Positions 1 through 12,205 of a stretch of DNA of 64,000 nucleotides are shown here, in pieces; within the stretch, counting starts at the first letter, position 1, and every line of letters begins with the position of its first letter. The notes beneath the pieces were generated by a model that was given only the letters and a program-made list of their open reading frames with translations, did no database searches and was not told where the DNA came from. A program made the translations under genes and the position numbers. Origin of the DNA: Eudromia elegans (taxonomy: Eukaryota > Chordata > Aves > Tinamiformes > Tinamidae); assembly GCA_003342815.1 (NCBI GenBank), contig PTEX01000012.1, forward strand, positions 7,380,841-7,444,840. Direction: 5' to 3'.

Positions 1-97
1 GGNAGGAAAGGAAAGGAAAGGAAAGGAAAGGAAAGGAAAGGAAAGGAAAGGAAAGGAAAGGAAAGGAAAGGAAAGGAAAGGAAAGGAAAGGAAAGGA
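1..97 (+). repeat. (GGAAA)n microsatellite
   Basis: Near-perfect tandem array of the pentamer GGAAA starting at the first base of the window and ending at 'ggaact'. One ambiguous base (n) lies at position 3. The array probably continues to the left, so its true length is unknown. It is purely purine on the + strand and purely pyrimidine on the other, a composition that can form triplex DNA and often collapses or breaks in assemblies. Confidence 0.95.
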
Positions 98-2973
98 ACT
101 AGGAAAAAAATCTGTTCTTGCATTTTTTTTTTTTTAATTTCATGTGATAGGAAAAAGATGGCCATTCAAATTTCAGCTTTATGGTTAGGATTTTGAGCAC
201 CAATTTCACTTGCAAAATAGCCATTGTAATTTTTTTTCCTGCCCCTGTATTTTAATAGGGATATATATTGCTCTTCAGAATTATGGCCAGTCACAGATTC
301 ATTAAGAAAGAAAGCGAGCCTAATCTACCTGTTCATTTGTTCTTGCTTCCTACTCCTTTGCCTAACTTCTGTAAACTCACATGCTGGAAACTCAAAAGGA
401 CTCTGTGTTCAGGACAGCAGCATCTCAAAGACACAAGGAAGGAAGAGATAATCGGTTTTGCATCTGACCCAAAAATGTTCTTCTATCTAATTTGAAAGTG
501 AGACTGAATGTTCAGGCTAAGGCAGCCAGGGGCTTGATGAATAGGTTGCAGCAAAGGAGAATAAAGTTTATTGTTTTGCAGGTATTCTGTTAAATGGCTA
601 TCAATCAACCGTCTTTCAACAGATTCCTATAGCAAGTGAGACATTGCATTAGTGCTCAGTATCTTACTCTTAAGACTCCATGTCATGGCACAATGTAAAA
701 GCAGGCTCTTATCACATTAACTTTTCTAGTGAGACTGTGCTGTCTCCTGCCATAATATCTGGATGCCTTTCACACGGAATTAATAGCAATGTTCCTTTTG
801 AACTTGTGAATTAGGTCATATGAATCACTCTCATGACTCTGTTCGAGGTAATATTTTTTTTCTATATGCAAATCCTGCAAATCCTATCAGAGCTTTCCCA
901 AAGCTGTGGGTATTGAGATCTGAGTTTTTCATTTTGTCCCAAATCCATTTAAAACTCTATAGAAGAATACTTTCTGATATTCAATGATTAGGGGCTGAGC
1001 AGCAAAGTGGTCAGTACTCTGGCTCTGATCCACCAAAGCACTTAAGTATGTATATAACTTTAATGATAACTAGTATCTTTGAAGTTTCAAAGACTAGTCA
1101 CGTGAATTAAAGTAGACATAATTTTAGGTGATCTGCTGGGTCATATGCATAATACTCAGTATCTTGCAATATTTTTATATGTGTATGTGAATAATTGTTT
1201 TTATATACACACATATATCCATATATATTTATATTCACACACATATTCACAAACATATATAACTCATTTAAAAACAATTCAGTGCCATAATTTGATTTAG
1301 CGTTACTGGTAAGATATTCTCAGCATAGTTCTACAGAGTACAAAAATTACTGCTATGTATGCCGTAGTGTAGGTAAATTTATAATAAGGTCCAGACACTG
1401 TTGAAGTAGTCTGTTAGCAATTGTTCACTTCTCACGCAAACAAAATGAATACTGTATTTGAGAAACTGAATTCAATAAATTTCCCATGTCTGCATATAGG
1501 AAATGAAGTGAAATGACATTTCTATCAAATCAAGACAATGTGTTGCATAAAGCAAACCTGAAAAATAAGTCAAACTTACTTGTTTGTTGCAAGGAAATAT
1601 GTACACTGTACTAGTATCATAACAGGCTGGAATTTACATTTTGACATTGTCATCTATGTTGAGGCTTTACAAAACCATGAAATACTACAGTACAATATTT
1701 ATTTAAAATGTTTTAACTATGTATATTTGCCAGTTCCCACAAGGCCATACTTTTCAGCTTTTATAGCACCACTTTTGCCATTCACTATTGTTCACTGCTG
1801 CTGCTTTATTTATTAAACATGTATGATTATAAAAATGACTAAAGAAAACAAAGAAATTTCTTTCATGAATTTAAATATCTGAGTTTATATAATTAAAAAT
1901 AAATTTCAGTTTTAAAAAACTTTTTATTTGCCAAATTATTTTTCTTGTTTTATTGCAGTTAATTCAATATCCATACTGATTTATATTTATAAAAATCCAA
2001 GTATACTTTTTAAACAAATCTAAACACATGGAACATTTGACAGTGATATGAGCTCTCTCCCTGGAAATATTTCTTCCTATTTCAAACATTTTTAGATCAA
2101 ATAGAGGATGTGAATTTAAGATCAAAAATTTATATGATTTTGAGCCAGCTGAATTTTTTTGTTGTCATATTATGCAACAAATTTAATCTTTTGTGTTCTT
2201 TTGAATCATTCATTACCCAGTCATGATTTCTGTAACATGGGATAATCCTCATCTACTAGTTTGTTCAAATAAGTGCTATCATTTTCATGCATGTGCTGCT
2301 TTTCCAAAACTTTTGTCAAATTACTAGTTCAGGAAACATGGGATACTTTTAGCCCACTCAGGATTTTGAAACACAGATTAAAGTCCCAATTCCCAATTTG
2401 ATAGATATTTCAGGTCTTCTTTATGACTTGTGTAGTTCTTTCCAGCCCTGCTCCTGTTTGGATTGGATCTCCACCACCTGGCTATAGGACTGCACCCTGG
2501 TCAGAGTGGTCACCGCTGGGCCACTTTGGGGCCACTTGTATTTTGCCCTCCTTGGCCCCCTGCTGCCCCCTGGCAATTGCACCCTGAAACCTTTGACTTT
2601 TTCATAAGACAGAGAGACCGAAGGTAGTGAAATGCATGTCTTATCTTTCTAATGTATTCAAGTGTATTCTCTAACTATTACTGGATTGTCTTCTTTTCAT
2701 CTGTCCTTTGATGCCTTTGCACTTTGGCATATTAAGTCTTAACATATAATCGTGGATAATTCACCAGCTTGGAACTGCAGGTAGTTCTAGCCCCTGCAAT
2801 AAAAAAATTGGTCTTCACATTGCACTCTTTCACAGCAAGTATGAAAGTACATATGATATTGGAGTATTCTGAAATTCAGAAGCAACTTTTCTTCTGTGAG
2901 TAACCTGCTATGAACCTAGAAATTCATTGCTATTTATGTGGTGATTATACAGTTGGTTATATAGGTGATTATA
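98..2973. other. AT-rich non-coding stretch
   Basis: No frame longer than about 80 codons and no recognisable domain. It contains an AT/CA-rich low-complexity patch at about 1178-1265, where blocks like 'tatgtgtatgtgaata' and 'tattcacacacata' are imperfect inverted copies of each other. A short GC-raised pocket near 2430-2605 is listed separately. I see no repeat family that I can name. Confidence 0.6.
2430..2605. other. GC-raised pocket, unidentified
   Basis: A block of roughly 175 bases is clearly richer in G and C than its AT-rich surroundings, with runs such as 'ggccccctgctgccccctgg' and 'ctgggccactttggggcca'. No open frame of useful length crosses it on either strand, and I do not recognise it as CR1. 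It could be a decayed repeat (for example part of an old LTR) or a unique regulatory segment. I cannot tell which from the sequence. Confidence 0.4.
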
Positions 2974-3278
2974 AGACAGACGGAGCCAGCCTTGTTTCAG
3001 AGGTCCACACACAGTAAAAGAGCAAGAGATCTCAAGATGCAGCAAACTCTAATTAGTTATAAAGAAAAATTCTTCGTAATTAGTGTGAACAAGTTTGAAG
3101 ACAGATTGCTTAAGTTATCTGATCTTTATCCGTGAACATAATCAAAACTTGATGGGGCAAGGCCTTGAACAGGCCTAATGTAACTTTGAAGTAGGCTCTG
3201 CTTTGAGGGTGAATTAGGACAGGATGACCTCTAGTTGTCTCCTACAATCTGATCTGTACTAGAATCTAAGAATCTCTT
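2974..3278 (+). mobile_element. CR1 LINE, old 3' end fragment
   Basis: Degraded 3' end of a CR1 non-LTR retrotransposon in sense orientation. It opens with 'gacggagccagcc', the CR1 segment that follows the reverse transcriptase. It continues through the block 'ggggcaaggccttgaacag' and ends in 'ctctgctttgagggtgaattaggacaggatgacctctag' followed by a worn octamer tail around 'tagaatctaagaatctc'. This order is the usual CR1 3' untranslated layout. The copy is 5'-truncated and has many substitutions and small indels, so it is old. Its end resembles the end of the copy at 43060-44625, suggesting a related subfamily. Boundaries are approximate. Confidence 0.75.
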
Positions 3279-4888
3279 TCATTCGTTTATCCCTCTCAGT
3301 GAAACCAGAACTATTTCCCAAAGGATATAATGCAAATCACTGTCTGCATCTTTTTTAGCTAAAGAAAACTCAAGGAGAATACAGAGATAGTAATCAATGT
3401 TACGTAATCTTTTGGAGTAGGACTCACATTCACATGAATCTGTACGTGCTGAGAAAGTCAAGAGCAGCAGTTTGCTTTCCCTTTTCCTGATACAGAATTG
3501 TCTTTCTGTGTACATGTCGAATCAGGAGTAGTATGCAGTCTATTTCCAACTGACACCTGGCAGCTTAAAAATATGAGCTGGGAGAAACAGATCACAATAA
3601 TAAAGTCTACATCTCAAATTGCCATGATATTCTTGCCAGATGTATAGAAAATCTTTCCCAGAGAATGCTAAAATCTGAGGTTCAAAGAAATTGAAAACAG
3701 AAGTGCTAAAGGACAAAGATGAACATGCTACAGTCAGTGAGTCATTTTTTCCTAATTAAATCTACTAATTTTACTATGGCTTTAGTAACTTATGCCTGCA
3801 TCATGGAGAATTTGGGTGGAGTGACCACAAGGGCAGATCTTGTCATATAACCTAGAGTTTATTTACTAAATGGGATAGGTATAGTGGGTAGATAGTGATG
3901 TCTACCTTAGAATTTCTGTCCAATGACATGCACACTCTGCACACAGAGATTAAGGCTCTTCCAATTTGTTTAAGATCTGAGGCACCATGGATTGAGGGGA
4001 AGAGGACACTCAGTTTAAATGAGTCAGCTCCTAGCTGGCAGCCGTCCGCAACACTTAGAGGCTCCATCTCAGGACCAGCGTTCTGTACCATGTCCAGTGT
4101 TTATCTGTATATGCATTTCCTGCCCCGGATGAGCTACTACGTAACTATATTTTCTATTCTATTTTATATTGTAGGCATAAATTGCCACAGGCTTCAGCAG
4201 TTATGTGGCAGCATACTTCAACAGCAGTGGCTACACTGACTTTCTCCATATTTAAGGTCTATTAGCTGTTGTCATGGGATTTCCTTTGGTCTCCTGCTCC
4301 AAATGTCCTACAAATGTGTTAAGCTTGTAATAGTTACATAGCTTTGTCTCCTGCCTCTCCATGTTCCTGCTCATACTGGATTAATCTAGTCAGTTAGAGG
4401 TGAGCAGATGTAGTCAAAGCTTTTATCTGAGTGGTGCTTTAGGCTTTATCCCATCAAGACTGATTCTGTAGTCACTGTGCAAGCATACCTTTAACTGAAA
4501 GTAGAGACTCATGTATTATACATTACAAAGCTTTATTTTGGTTTAGGGATCATGAAAATTATGTTTTTTAATACTACTGACTGGGACTTTATAACACTTA
4601 CAGGGAACTATTAATAGAGTCATAATTATTAGAGATATCTATCAAAAACAATAAATCCCAGACCACAGATAAAGATATAGCAATGGCTGTGGTTTATTAT
4701 CCTTTAAGTGGGTAGTAGTCAAAACTAACTTTAGTCCTGTCTCAAATTGCAGCTGTCTCTTTTTGGTTTTGTTCCTCTTGAGAGCTTGGCAGACTCCAAG
4801 CCAAAAACAGGCAGTTTTCTTCTAGGGACTGTCCCAGACTGAAGCTTGGCTTTGGATTAACGCATAGTCCTTTTTTTTTTTTTTTTTA

Positions 4889-4906
4889 ACTTCTAATATT
4901 AGAAGT
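4889..4906. repeat. Perfect 18-bp palindrome
   Basis: The sequence acttctaatattagaagt equals its own reverse complement, with no spacer. It follows a run of T. It is too short to say more than that it is a symmetrical site or chance. Confidence 0.6.
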
Positions 4907-5630
4907 GAAAACCATTAATTCAGACCTTAGCTTTCCTTTCTGTCTTCAATCCCTATGTTACAGTTCCTCATTCACACCTGTCTGTGGAGACCGTGGCAAC
5001 ACAGGAATGACATCTCTGCATACTTTCTCCACTAAAATGTGAATATCCTATTGAAGTCCTATTGAAGTGAATAATGAAGCTGTACCTCTTGGAAGTCTGT
5101 TTTTGTAGCTGTTTACCTCTCTTGATAAAATAAGTACATAATGGGACCTTTCTTTCTCTGTAAGATATTGCCTAATTTAGCTTCCAGCTTTTGGGTATTT
5201 TTTGATTACATCTTTCATTAAAGAGGTGGTTTCTTAATCACTTCATGCATGTATTAATTCTTCACAGGCACGACCCTAATCCAAAATTGAAATCTGTGGT
5301 CCTGGTTATAAAATAACTCTGGAGCATGAACTAGAGAGAAAGTACTATTATGTTTGTACACTCTTAATGCCGGTCTGAGTATTCAGCTAGGAACTTTTCT
5401 ATCTTCTTGTTCCTTTCTGCACAGGATGCAACTTTTAAGTAGGAGTGGACAGCAACTTCCTTCACTTGGGAGCCACCTTATGCTAGAAGGTAAATGTGGG
5501 ACATATGGTGGCAGAGCATACACATAGGCCTTCTCATCCTTTTTTTCAGAGCTCATTGAGGTCAACTTCTTAACTTGGTCTGCAAAAATTGTAAGATTGG
5601 GTCTGAGGTCACAATTAAGGTGGGGGAAAA

Positions 5631-5661
5631 AGTACTTACAGTACTTACAGTACTTGCAGTA
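5631..5661 (+). repeat. 9-bp tandem repeat, about 3.4 units
   Basis: Units agtacttac, agtacttac, agtacttgc and then agta. Each unit contains the small palindrome agtact. A short local slippage product. Confidence 0.75.
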
Positions 5662-7192
5662 TTTTTAGGTCCTCAGTCCTAAGGAATTATTATAACATAT
5701 CAAAGAAATTTGGCTGTAGATATCAATCTAGGTAGTGAAAGATTGCAGTGTCTGTGGTCTTAATAAAAGAAATTGCTCCTCTCTTTTTGGATTGTGCGAT
5801 GGTACAATAGGTGGATGATGATTTTCAGAAGACCATTGGTGTGGCTGAGAGGCCCATGACCATCATTTTGGTTACCATGGCAGAAACTTAATGTCGTCCT
5901 GGAACCCTCAGTGATTCAGGAAGAGTTACCAACTGGATCATCATGTAATTATTTTTTCTGAAGCTATTTTTTTCTTCTTTTTCTTTTTCTTATTTAGTTT
6001 TACTCAGGCCATTGAAACAATTTGGAAACTTCTGTTGACTTAGAAAAAAGGAAGGATCTGAAATTAATTTTTAACTTTCCATTTCCACTTCAGACAGTCA
6101 CAAAAGAGAAGATTGATCTTTATTTTCCTTAACACTTAAAATTCACTTTAAAATTCAATTTAATGTCTATTAAAAATTCAAAGTTTAGAAAGGCAGAATA
6201 ATGACATGAAAGTGGCTTAAACTAAGTCATTTTGCTTTTCATTAGCAACAGACTGGAAACATCCTAGCATCTAGTTATGCTGCTCCAGCTGAGGTAATCC
6301 CATAAGACTGAGAGAATCATCTTTAGAAATTACTAACTTGATTGTCTATAGTTATTCCAGTGTACTGAAGAATGACATTGAACATGTATTTAAGAACAAA
6401 GACTTTAGAGGATACAGCAATAAGCTATTTTTTTTTGCTTTAGAACTTGGAAAATCTTTATTAAGAGGCTTTTTTTTGGAGAGGAGATTTAGATTTAAAG
6501 ATATTCACACAATAAAATGTTTCATAGATAGGAGGTAAAAAAACGTAAAACCTAGTTTAGTACAGAAAAATGCATCCATTTTACCATCCTCAAAGGGAAC
6601 AGTAGCAGGTTTTCTGTTATTACAAGGACTTCATAGTTTCAGCACATTTCTGGGATGTGGTAAAATGCATTAGATAGCTGGGTAAAAATACTGCTCCTAA
6701 TTATATCAGAAGGTATAAATGCCTTTAATTTATTCCTTGCTACTCTATGGAAGAGGCATTTAAAAGAAGAAAATGTAAAAATTGTGAGGTGGTCTCACCT
6801 AACATTTTAAAATTATAATGAGTCAGAGTTAAAAGGAGTTTTCCATTTTATTGTCTTTCTGTTTTTTTCAAACTCCATAAGGAAGAGTTACGGAGTAACA
6901 CATGTAAAAATGTGTAATGTAATTTAAAGTTACTGTGATAGTATACTTGTGTTTCTTGATTGTGTCTTTCTGTAAATATCGTAATTCCTTGTACTTCTAA
7001 GGAATTGTTCTTTATAAATAGTACTTTCATTCTGAAATGTGACTATACAGAGAAACAATATATTTAAAAACTTTTCAAAGATGAACAAAAAGCCCGGTAT
7101 ATTCCTCAGGAAAAGGTTCTTCAAACTTTGATTGTTAAGATACTAGAATCAAACACAAGTACAAATTACAAATAAGTAATTTGGTTCTGATT

Positions 7193-7240
7193 TTATATAT
7201 ATATATATATGTTTGTATGTATTTATGTATGTATGTATAT
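7193..7240 (+). repeat. (TA)n followed by TATG-rich microsatellite
   Basis: About nine TA dinucleotides followed by imperfect TATG/TTTATG units. Ordinary AT-rich slippage repeat. Confidence 0.8.
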
Positions 7241-8975
7241 TTTCTACTTCCCTAGATGTATATGCAAGAAAAAAAAGTTGCTTGCAATCACATTCTCTAG
7301 AAATAAAATAATCTGGACTTAGTTCTTTGTTTTGTTATAGAAAGTGAAGTGGTGGTATAGTAGAGCACAGACATATTGTTATACAGTCAATATGTGTATG
7401 AATATCAATGAATTTTAAGATCAGTCATCTGTGATTTTTACAAGTGTTTCTGATGTCAAGTAAGACTTAAACACACATTGCTTGAATGCAAATTAAAAGA
7501 GCAAACATTTTGCTGTTTTGAGGTAAAGTGAATTAGGAGCTTGTGGCGCTGATGTGCTAGGGATAAAGAAGCAATTGCTTCTTTTTTTGCTCTCTCTCTT
7601 GAATGCAACAGGACCTTGGATTTCCCTTCTCCATACCTGTTTCCTTTGAAGTCCTTTGCCTGTTTAGAATGAAATTAATCTCATATTAACAACATATATT
7701 TCTTGTCATCATCACTGGGAAAGAAATAGGCAGACTCATCATTCTATCCATTGATTAAATGGGGGTCCAAAATTATCTGTTAATACTATATATCCAACTT
7801 GTAACTTGCAGCTGTGATGAATTCAGCTCTTGAGTTGCACACTCTAAAAGCTTTTCTTCTATCCCTTATATTCTCATCTCCAACAAAAAATGCTCAGCAA
7901 AGAGACCTTGAGACAGAAAACAATAAAACAGGACAGAGTAGTAACAGTGAAAGGGAGATTGACATTGTAAGCGGAAGAATACACCTAGAAATAAATCAGT
8001 AAGAGGAAGTAATGTATACAAATGGGACAATAAAGTGTCCATGACTAACACACAGAAAGATTAGACTATAAAAACACACCAGATTTCAGTGTAAAGCAGG
8101 TATGAATTTAGCAGTGGTGTTCACACCACTCCTTTTTTAGCCTGGGAAAATTTATTTTCAGTTGAAATAATAATACAGCAGTCTTTGGAATAAATGCATC
8201 AGATCATACTGAATGACCTCTGTTTCTCTAAGGAGGATACCCTTGAGCAAGAACACACTGCTATAACTGTGAAAATGTTTACTTCATCTCTTCATGATTT
8301 TCTTGACTGTCCAAAAGATATTATGCAGTCCACTTGCACCTGCCAATGCAGCACTAGAACTGGGAAGTTGGACTGTCGAAAGAGCTGCTCTGCACAGCTT
8401 CGTAAAGCAATGAAGCAAACCTTAACTTCCTCAAAATGCTATGCTGAACTTTGGCTTATTGACTTAACTTTGACTCCTTAACCTTATATACTTTGTTCCC
8501 AAGAGAAGGATCTGTTGAGATGCTTCTTGTTAACTCATTTTTTGTGCCTCATAGCCATTTTCAAAATTTCAGCCTGGAACTGTTTCATGGGTTGGATTTC
8601 TTGCCACCTACAAAGCATGAAATCTGTTGGAAAATTTTTAATTCAAATCTGGCTTAATGTTTCTGCTTCACTTAGGTATCTGCTGACATTACTTGTGACA
8701 CTGACAGTGCAAAGCAGTCAGAAAAAGAAAATGAGTTGCTATTCTGTCCTTTTCATTTGAGAGTTTAATTATGTGGAGTGCTAAAGTTTTAAATCTCACT
8801 TTCTATTTTTGGCTGTTAAATAAGTAAACACAGTAAACTGTGAATGGAATTTGTTTTTGATTATTGCCATGGCCATTAATGTCAATATCATAATGTAAGC
8901 TTCTTATTTAAATGACAGTAACCAAAACATCGGTGGCTCATGCTGGAATGCATGTATCTGGCAGAAAGTTAGTAG

Positions 8976-9025
8976 GGCTTAGCAGAGGGGGAGGATCACC
9001 TCCCTCGATCTCTTAGGTACATTTC
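8976..9025 (-). mobile_element. Short CR1 antisense scrap
   Basis: The segment 'cagagggggaggatcacctc' followed by 'cctcgatctc' closely resembles the antisense of the CR1 reverse-transcriptase tail, where other copies read 'gcagaggggcaggatcacctccctcgacctg'. The match fades on both sides, so only about 50 bases can be assigned. It could be the only readable part of a much longer decayed copy covering the moderately GC-rich area up to about 9240. Confidence 0.4.
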
Positions 9026-9240
9026 CTCTGAACTGTTGTCAGGAGAACATCATCACTTTTTCTTATTTAGTTAAGAGAACCCTGGGAAGCCTTGCTTTTT
9101 GGACATTCAACACCACATAAAAGGCAAGGACACAAGGTGAAACCTCCATGTGTTGGTGCCTAGTTGCCAAATGGATCCTGACATCTAGACTAGTCACAAC
9201 AAATGTTTCAGGACTCTAGGCTAGGTTGTGCCAAGTGGTA
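9026..9240. other. Moderately GC-raised non-coding stretch
   Basis: Sequence richer in G and C than the surroundings, between the CR1 scrap and the duplicated block. It has no open frame of note. It may be decayed repeat sequence, but I cannot assign a family. Confidence 0.4.
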
Positions 9241-9596
9241 ACCGGTGTGGATCTCAGTTAACTCTCAGAAGATCTGTCTGTGTGGGGAGAAAAAAAAAAA
9301 AAAAAANGATCTTCATCTTTTCCAACTGATTATTCTGTTTAGACTATCCAAGCGCCTTACCTTCGGCAGAGAAACCGGTCTTTCCAGGTTATGTGGGAAT
9401 ACCGGTGTGGATCTCAGTTAACTCAGAAGATCTCTGTCTGTGTGGGAGAAAAAAAAAAAAAAAAAAGGCAAAGCAATTAAACTGATTCATTCTGTGCCTG
9501 AAAGATCTTCATCTTTTCCAACTGATTATTCTGTTTAGACTATCCAAGCGCCTTACCTTCGGCAGAGAAACCGGTCTTTCCAGGTTATGTGGGAAT
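9241..9596 (+). repeat. Tandem duplication containing an N, probable assembly artefact
   Basis: Two head-to-tail copies: 9241-9400 and 9401-9596. Both open with 'accggtgtggatctcagtta', pass into a poly-A run and close with the same 93 bases (9308-9400 equals 9504-9596). The first copy lacks the 37 bases that follow the poly-A in the second ('ggcaaagcaattaaactg' and beyond) and has a single N (9307) exactly there. The few differences in the 5' halves are a moved 'tc' and one extra g, the kind expected from poor base calls. The simplest reading is two unmerged overlapping contig or read ends joined by one N, not a biological duplication. Confidence 0.85.
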
Positions 9597-11579
9597 ACAA
9601 ATAAAGAAATGATAAATATAAAGAAAGAGGACTGGAAAGAAAGGTTTTTTTTTTTTTTTTTCTTTTCTGATTGTGGGTTTCTTTTTGGAGAGGTTTTCAG
9701 TGGGGAAGCAGAAGTCTCTCCATGGCTCTAACATGACTGGAATATACTTAGCAAATTTGTTTTTCTCACACTAGGAGAAAAACAGATATGTTTCCAGTAC
9801 TTAAGATCCACTATGGCACAGCCAGGTCCAGGATGTGTGTGTCTGGAAGGAAGGTGTCTTCATACTGAAATAGATGGCCACCAGTTCACTGCAACTGATC
9901 CAAGAAAGATGGAAAGCCAGAGAAATAAAGCTGATCGTTTTTCAAAGATGAATACACAGGTCAAGATGAAATACTGATTGTACCATCAAGAAAAGGGGAA
10001 TGTGCATGCCAAAATAATTCTTAAATAAAAAGATGGTAGTTTTCAAATCTACTTCTCTCCCCATCTTTTATTTTATCAAATAGTTTTAGTTCAACAAACA
10101 TTTCTTTAAAAGAAAATAAATTATTTTTGTAAAAAATACTAATTACTGAAAAATACAAAGCAAATACTTGAGATATACGTAAGTTAAAGGATGTTTTTGT
10201 GCCATTTCATACTATCTATCCTATATCTGAAGACCACATGCATTGAGACAGGTGTTATCCAGTTCCAGGCAGACGTAATGTAAAAAATCTTCATCCAAGC
10301 TAGTCAGCTTAGCATTCCATTACAGTTTTTTTTACTCTGTTTTCTTTGTGTTAGAATTTTTACTTATGATCATGTAGCTTACGGCTGTAAGGTATTTGGA
10401 GATTTGGTGACTGAAAGTTGTGGACATAAGCATTGATTAAAAAGGAAACATTCAGGAAAAATAGCCCAAACTTCATTTAAAGAGCAAGAATTAGACTTTC
10501 TGACTTGTATCTGAAAAAAATTTAATTTTAAACATTCCTGAAATAGAATGTGCATTCAAGTGGGGAATCTTAGAACCTCAGTCTCTTGTGAGATATGGTG
10601 GGAATCTCTGAAAGCGCAAAAAGACACCTCAGAAATAGTACAGGTTATATGCCACATGATTAACTACTGATTGCATTTAAAGCTCAGTGTAGGTGAGGTA
10701 GGTCAGGGCTGAACAGATAAAAGGGAAAGAAAAGGATATACTGCATACTTCCTGCAGGGTTATACTGGTATTTCAGCCTATTTAATGCACTGACTACTCT
10801 GAAATAAAGAGTTTGAAGAAATTACATTTTAATCAGTATTTCTTTGTCTTTTGTAAGATGAAAGCAACAATTTGGGAAATGCAGATTAACTGAAATTACC
10901 TCTGTTGTATAATATGCATTTCAGTGACATTATCTATCTAAACAAATATTTCCGAATGATATTCATTGAATTGCCTTGTAGGAGAGGCTGAATTATGATG
11001 TCATAAATTACCTAATTAGTTACTTGAAGTCTAAATTCAAAGGCCATTTAGATCAGAGTATATCTTGTGGATCAGTTTATAATGAAATGCAAATTATATC
11101 ACAGTACAACTGTTCACACACATGTTTTTCTAGCAGTTGAAAAGATTGAAAAGAAATCATCTAAAAGGAGGCTAACTGCAATCAAATTAAATGACTAGAT
11201 GGATTAGAATTAGGATGCAGGATTATGGAAGAATCCTTGCTCCAATGCATCCTGCTGGTGACATATTTTATTTCTATGTGTTAACCAAGCAGTACTCTTT
11301 CATCATGATTAATTGTAGATTAATTGTCACCTTGATTGTGGCGTTCACAGTGACCCAAACATAAGCTGAAGAAAATACTTCTTGCCAATTGTTAAGGAAA
11401 CAATTTAATAGACAGATCATCTGTCTGAACTCAGGTATATGCATTATTACTATTGTTATTATTATTTTACTAAGGTAGTTTAAAAAAAAAACTTTTAAAA
11501 ATTTGTAGGTGAAATATTTTTCTTCCCTTAATTTACTCTTTTTCATAAATTTTCAACATCTATGAGAGCTTTACACTTA
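9597..11579. other. AT-rich non-coding stretch
   Basis: Unique-looking sequence with short homopolymer runs, for example a T-run near 9645-9662. No gene or repeat family recognised. Confidence 0.6.
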
Positions 11580-12205
11580 AAGCAGTGTGTTCTCATGGCC
11601 AAGAAGGCCAATGGGATCCTGGGGTGCATTAAGAAGAGCATTTCCAGCAGGTTGTGGGAGGTGATTCTGCTCCTCTACTCAGCCCTGGTGAGGCCGCACC
11701 TTGAGTACTGTGTGCTGTTCTGGGCTCCCCAGTGCAGGAGGGACATGGAGCTGCTACAGAAAGTCCAGCGCAGGGCTACGAAGATGATTAAGGGCCTGGA
11801 ACATCTGCCCTATGAGCAAAGGCTGAGAGAGCTGGGCCTGTTCAGCCTGGAGAAGAGAAGGCTGAGAAGGGACCTGATCAGTACCTCAAGGGAGGGAGTG
11901 AGGAGGATGGGGCTGGCCTTTTCTCAGTGGTGGCCAGCGATAGGACTAGAGGAAATGGCCACAAATTGAAGCACCAAAAGTTCCACAGGAACTTGAGGAA
12001 GAATGTCTTAACAGTGAGGGAGACAGAGCACTGGAACAGGTTGCCCAGAGAGTTTGTGGAGTCTCCTTCTCTGGAGATCTTCAAAGCCCGCTTGGACAGC
12101 ACCCTGTGCCACCTGCTCTAGGTGACCCTGCGTGTGCAGGGGGTTTGGTCTAGATGGCCTCTACAGGTCCCTTCCAACCTTAAGCATTCTATGATTCTAT
12201 GATAC
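11580..12205 (+). mobile_element. CR1 LINE, 5'-truncated, relatively young
   Basis: 3' portion of a CR1 retrotransposon, about 0.63 kb. The open frame carries the conserved C-terminal tail of the CR1 reverse transcriptase: [14 protein letters not shown], then [16 protein letters not shown], then [20 protein letters not shown]. In an intact element this protein copies CR1 RNA at the target site. After about 130 codons the frame shifts, and the rest of the tail can be read in another frame (starting near 11927, with [15 protein letters not shown]). The 3' untranslated part has 'ggtcccttccaacc' and ends with 'attctatgattctatgat', the diagnostic octamer repeat. It cannot move without its 5' end. 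I see no clear target-site duplication, which is normal for CR1. The long open frame suggests it is younger than the other copies here, except 18428-19172. Confidence 0.95.

Larger units (their letters stand above)
3279..8975. other. AT-rich non-coding stretch
   Basis: No recognisable gene or transposon. Small features: a perfect 18-base palindrome at 4889-4906 just after a T-run, a 9-base tandem repeat at 5631-5661 and a (TA)n/(TATG)n patch at 7193-7240. Open frames at 3895-4239 (+) and 8194-8760 (+) have no recognisable domain and are treated as chance. Confidence 0.6.

Noticed and set aside
3895-4239. 114-codon open frame, overlapped by a 79-codon frame on the other strand
   Set aside because: No recognisable domain and frames on both strands. 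Slightly higher GC makes stops rarer here.
8194-8760. Two consecutive open frames in the same phase (95 and 81 codons), separated by one stop
   Set aside because: No domain, signal or family resemblance. No splice or promoter context. Codon content looks like translated AT-rich DNA, so chance is more likely than a gene.
11562-11969. RT-like open frames at 11.6 kb and 18.5-19.05 kb as host genes
   Set aside because: They are the C-terminal reverse-transcriptase tails of truncated CR1 LINEs, each followed by the CR1 3' end.
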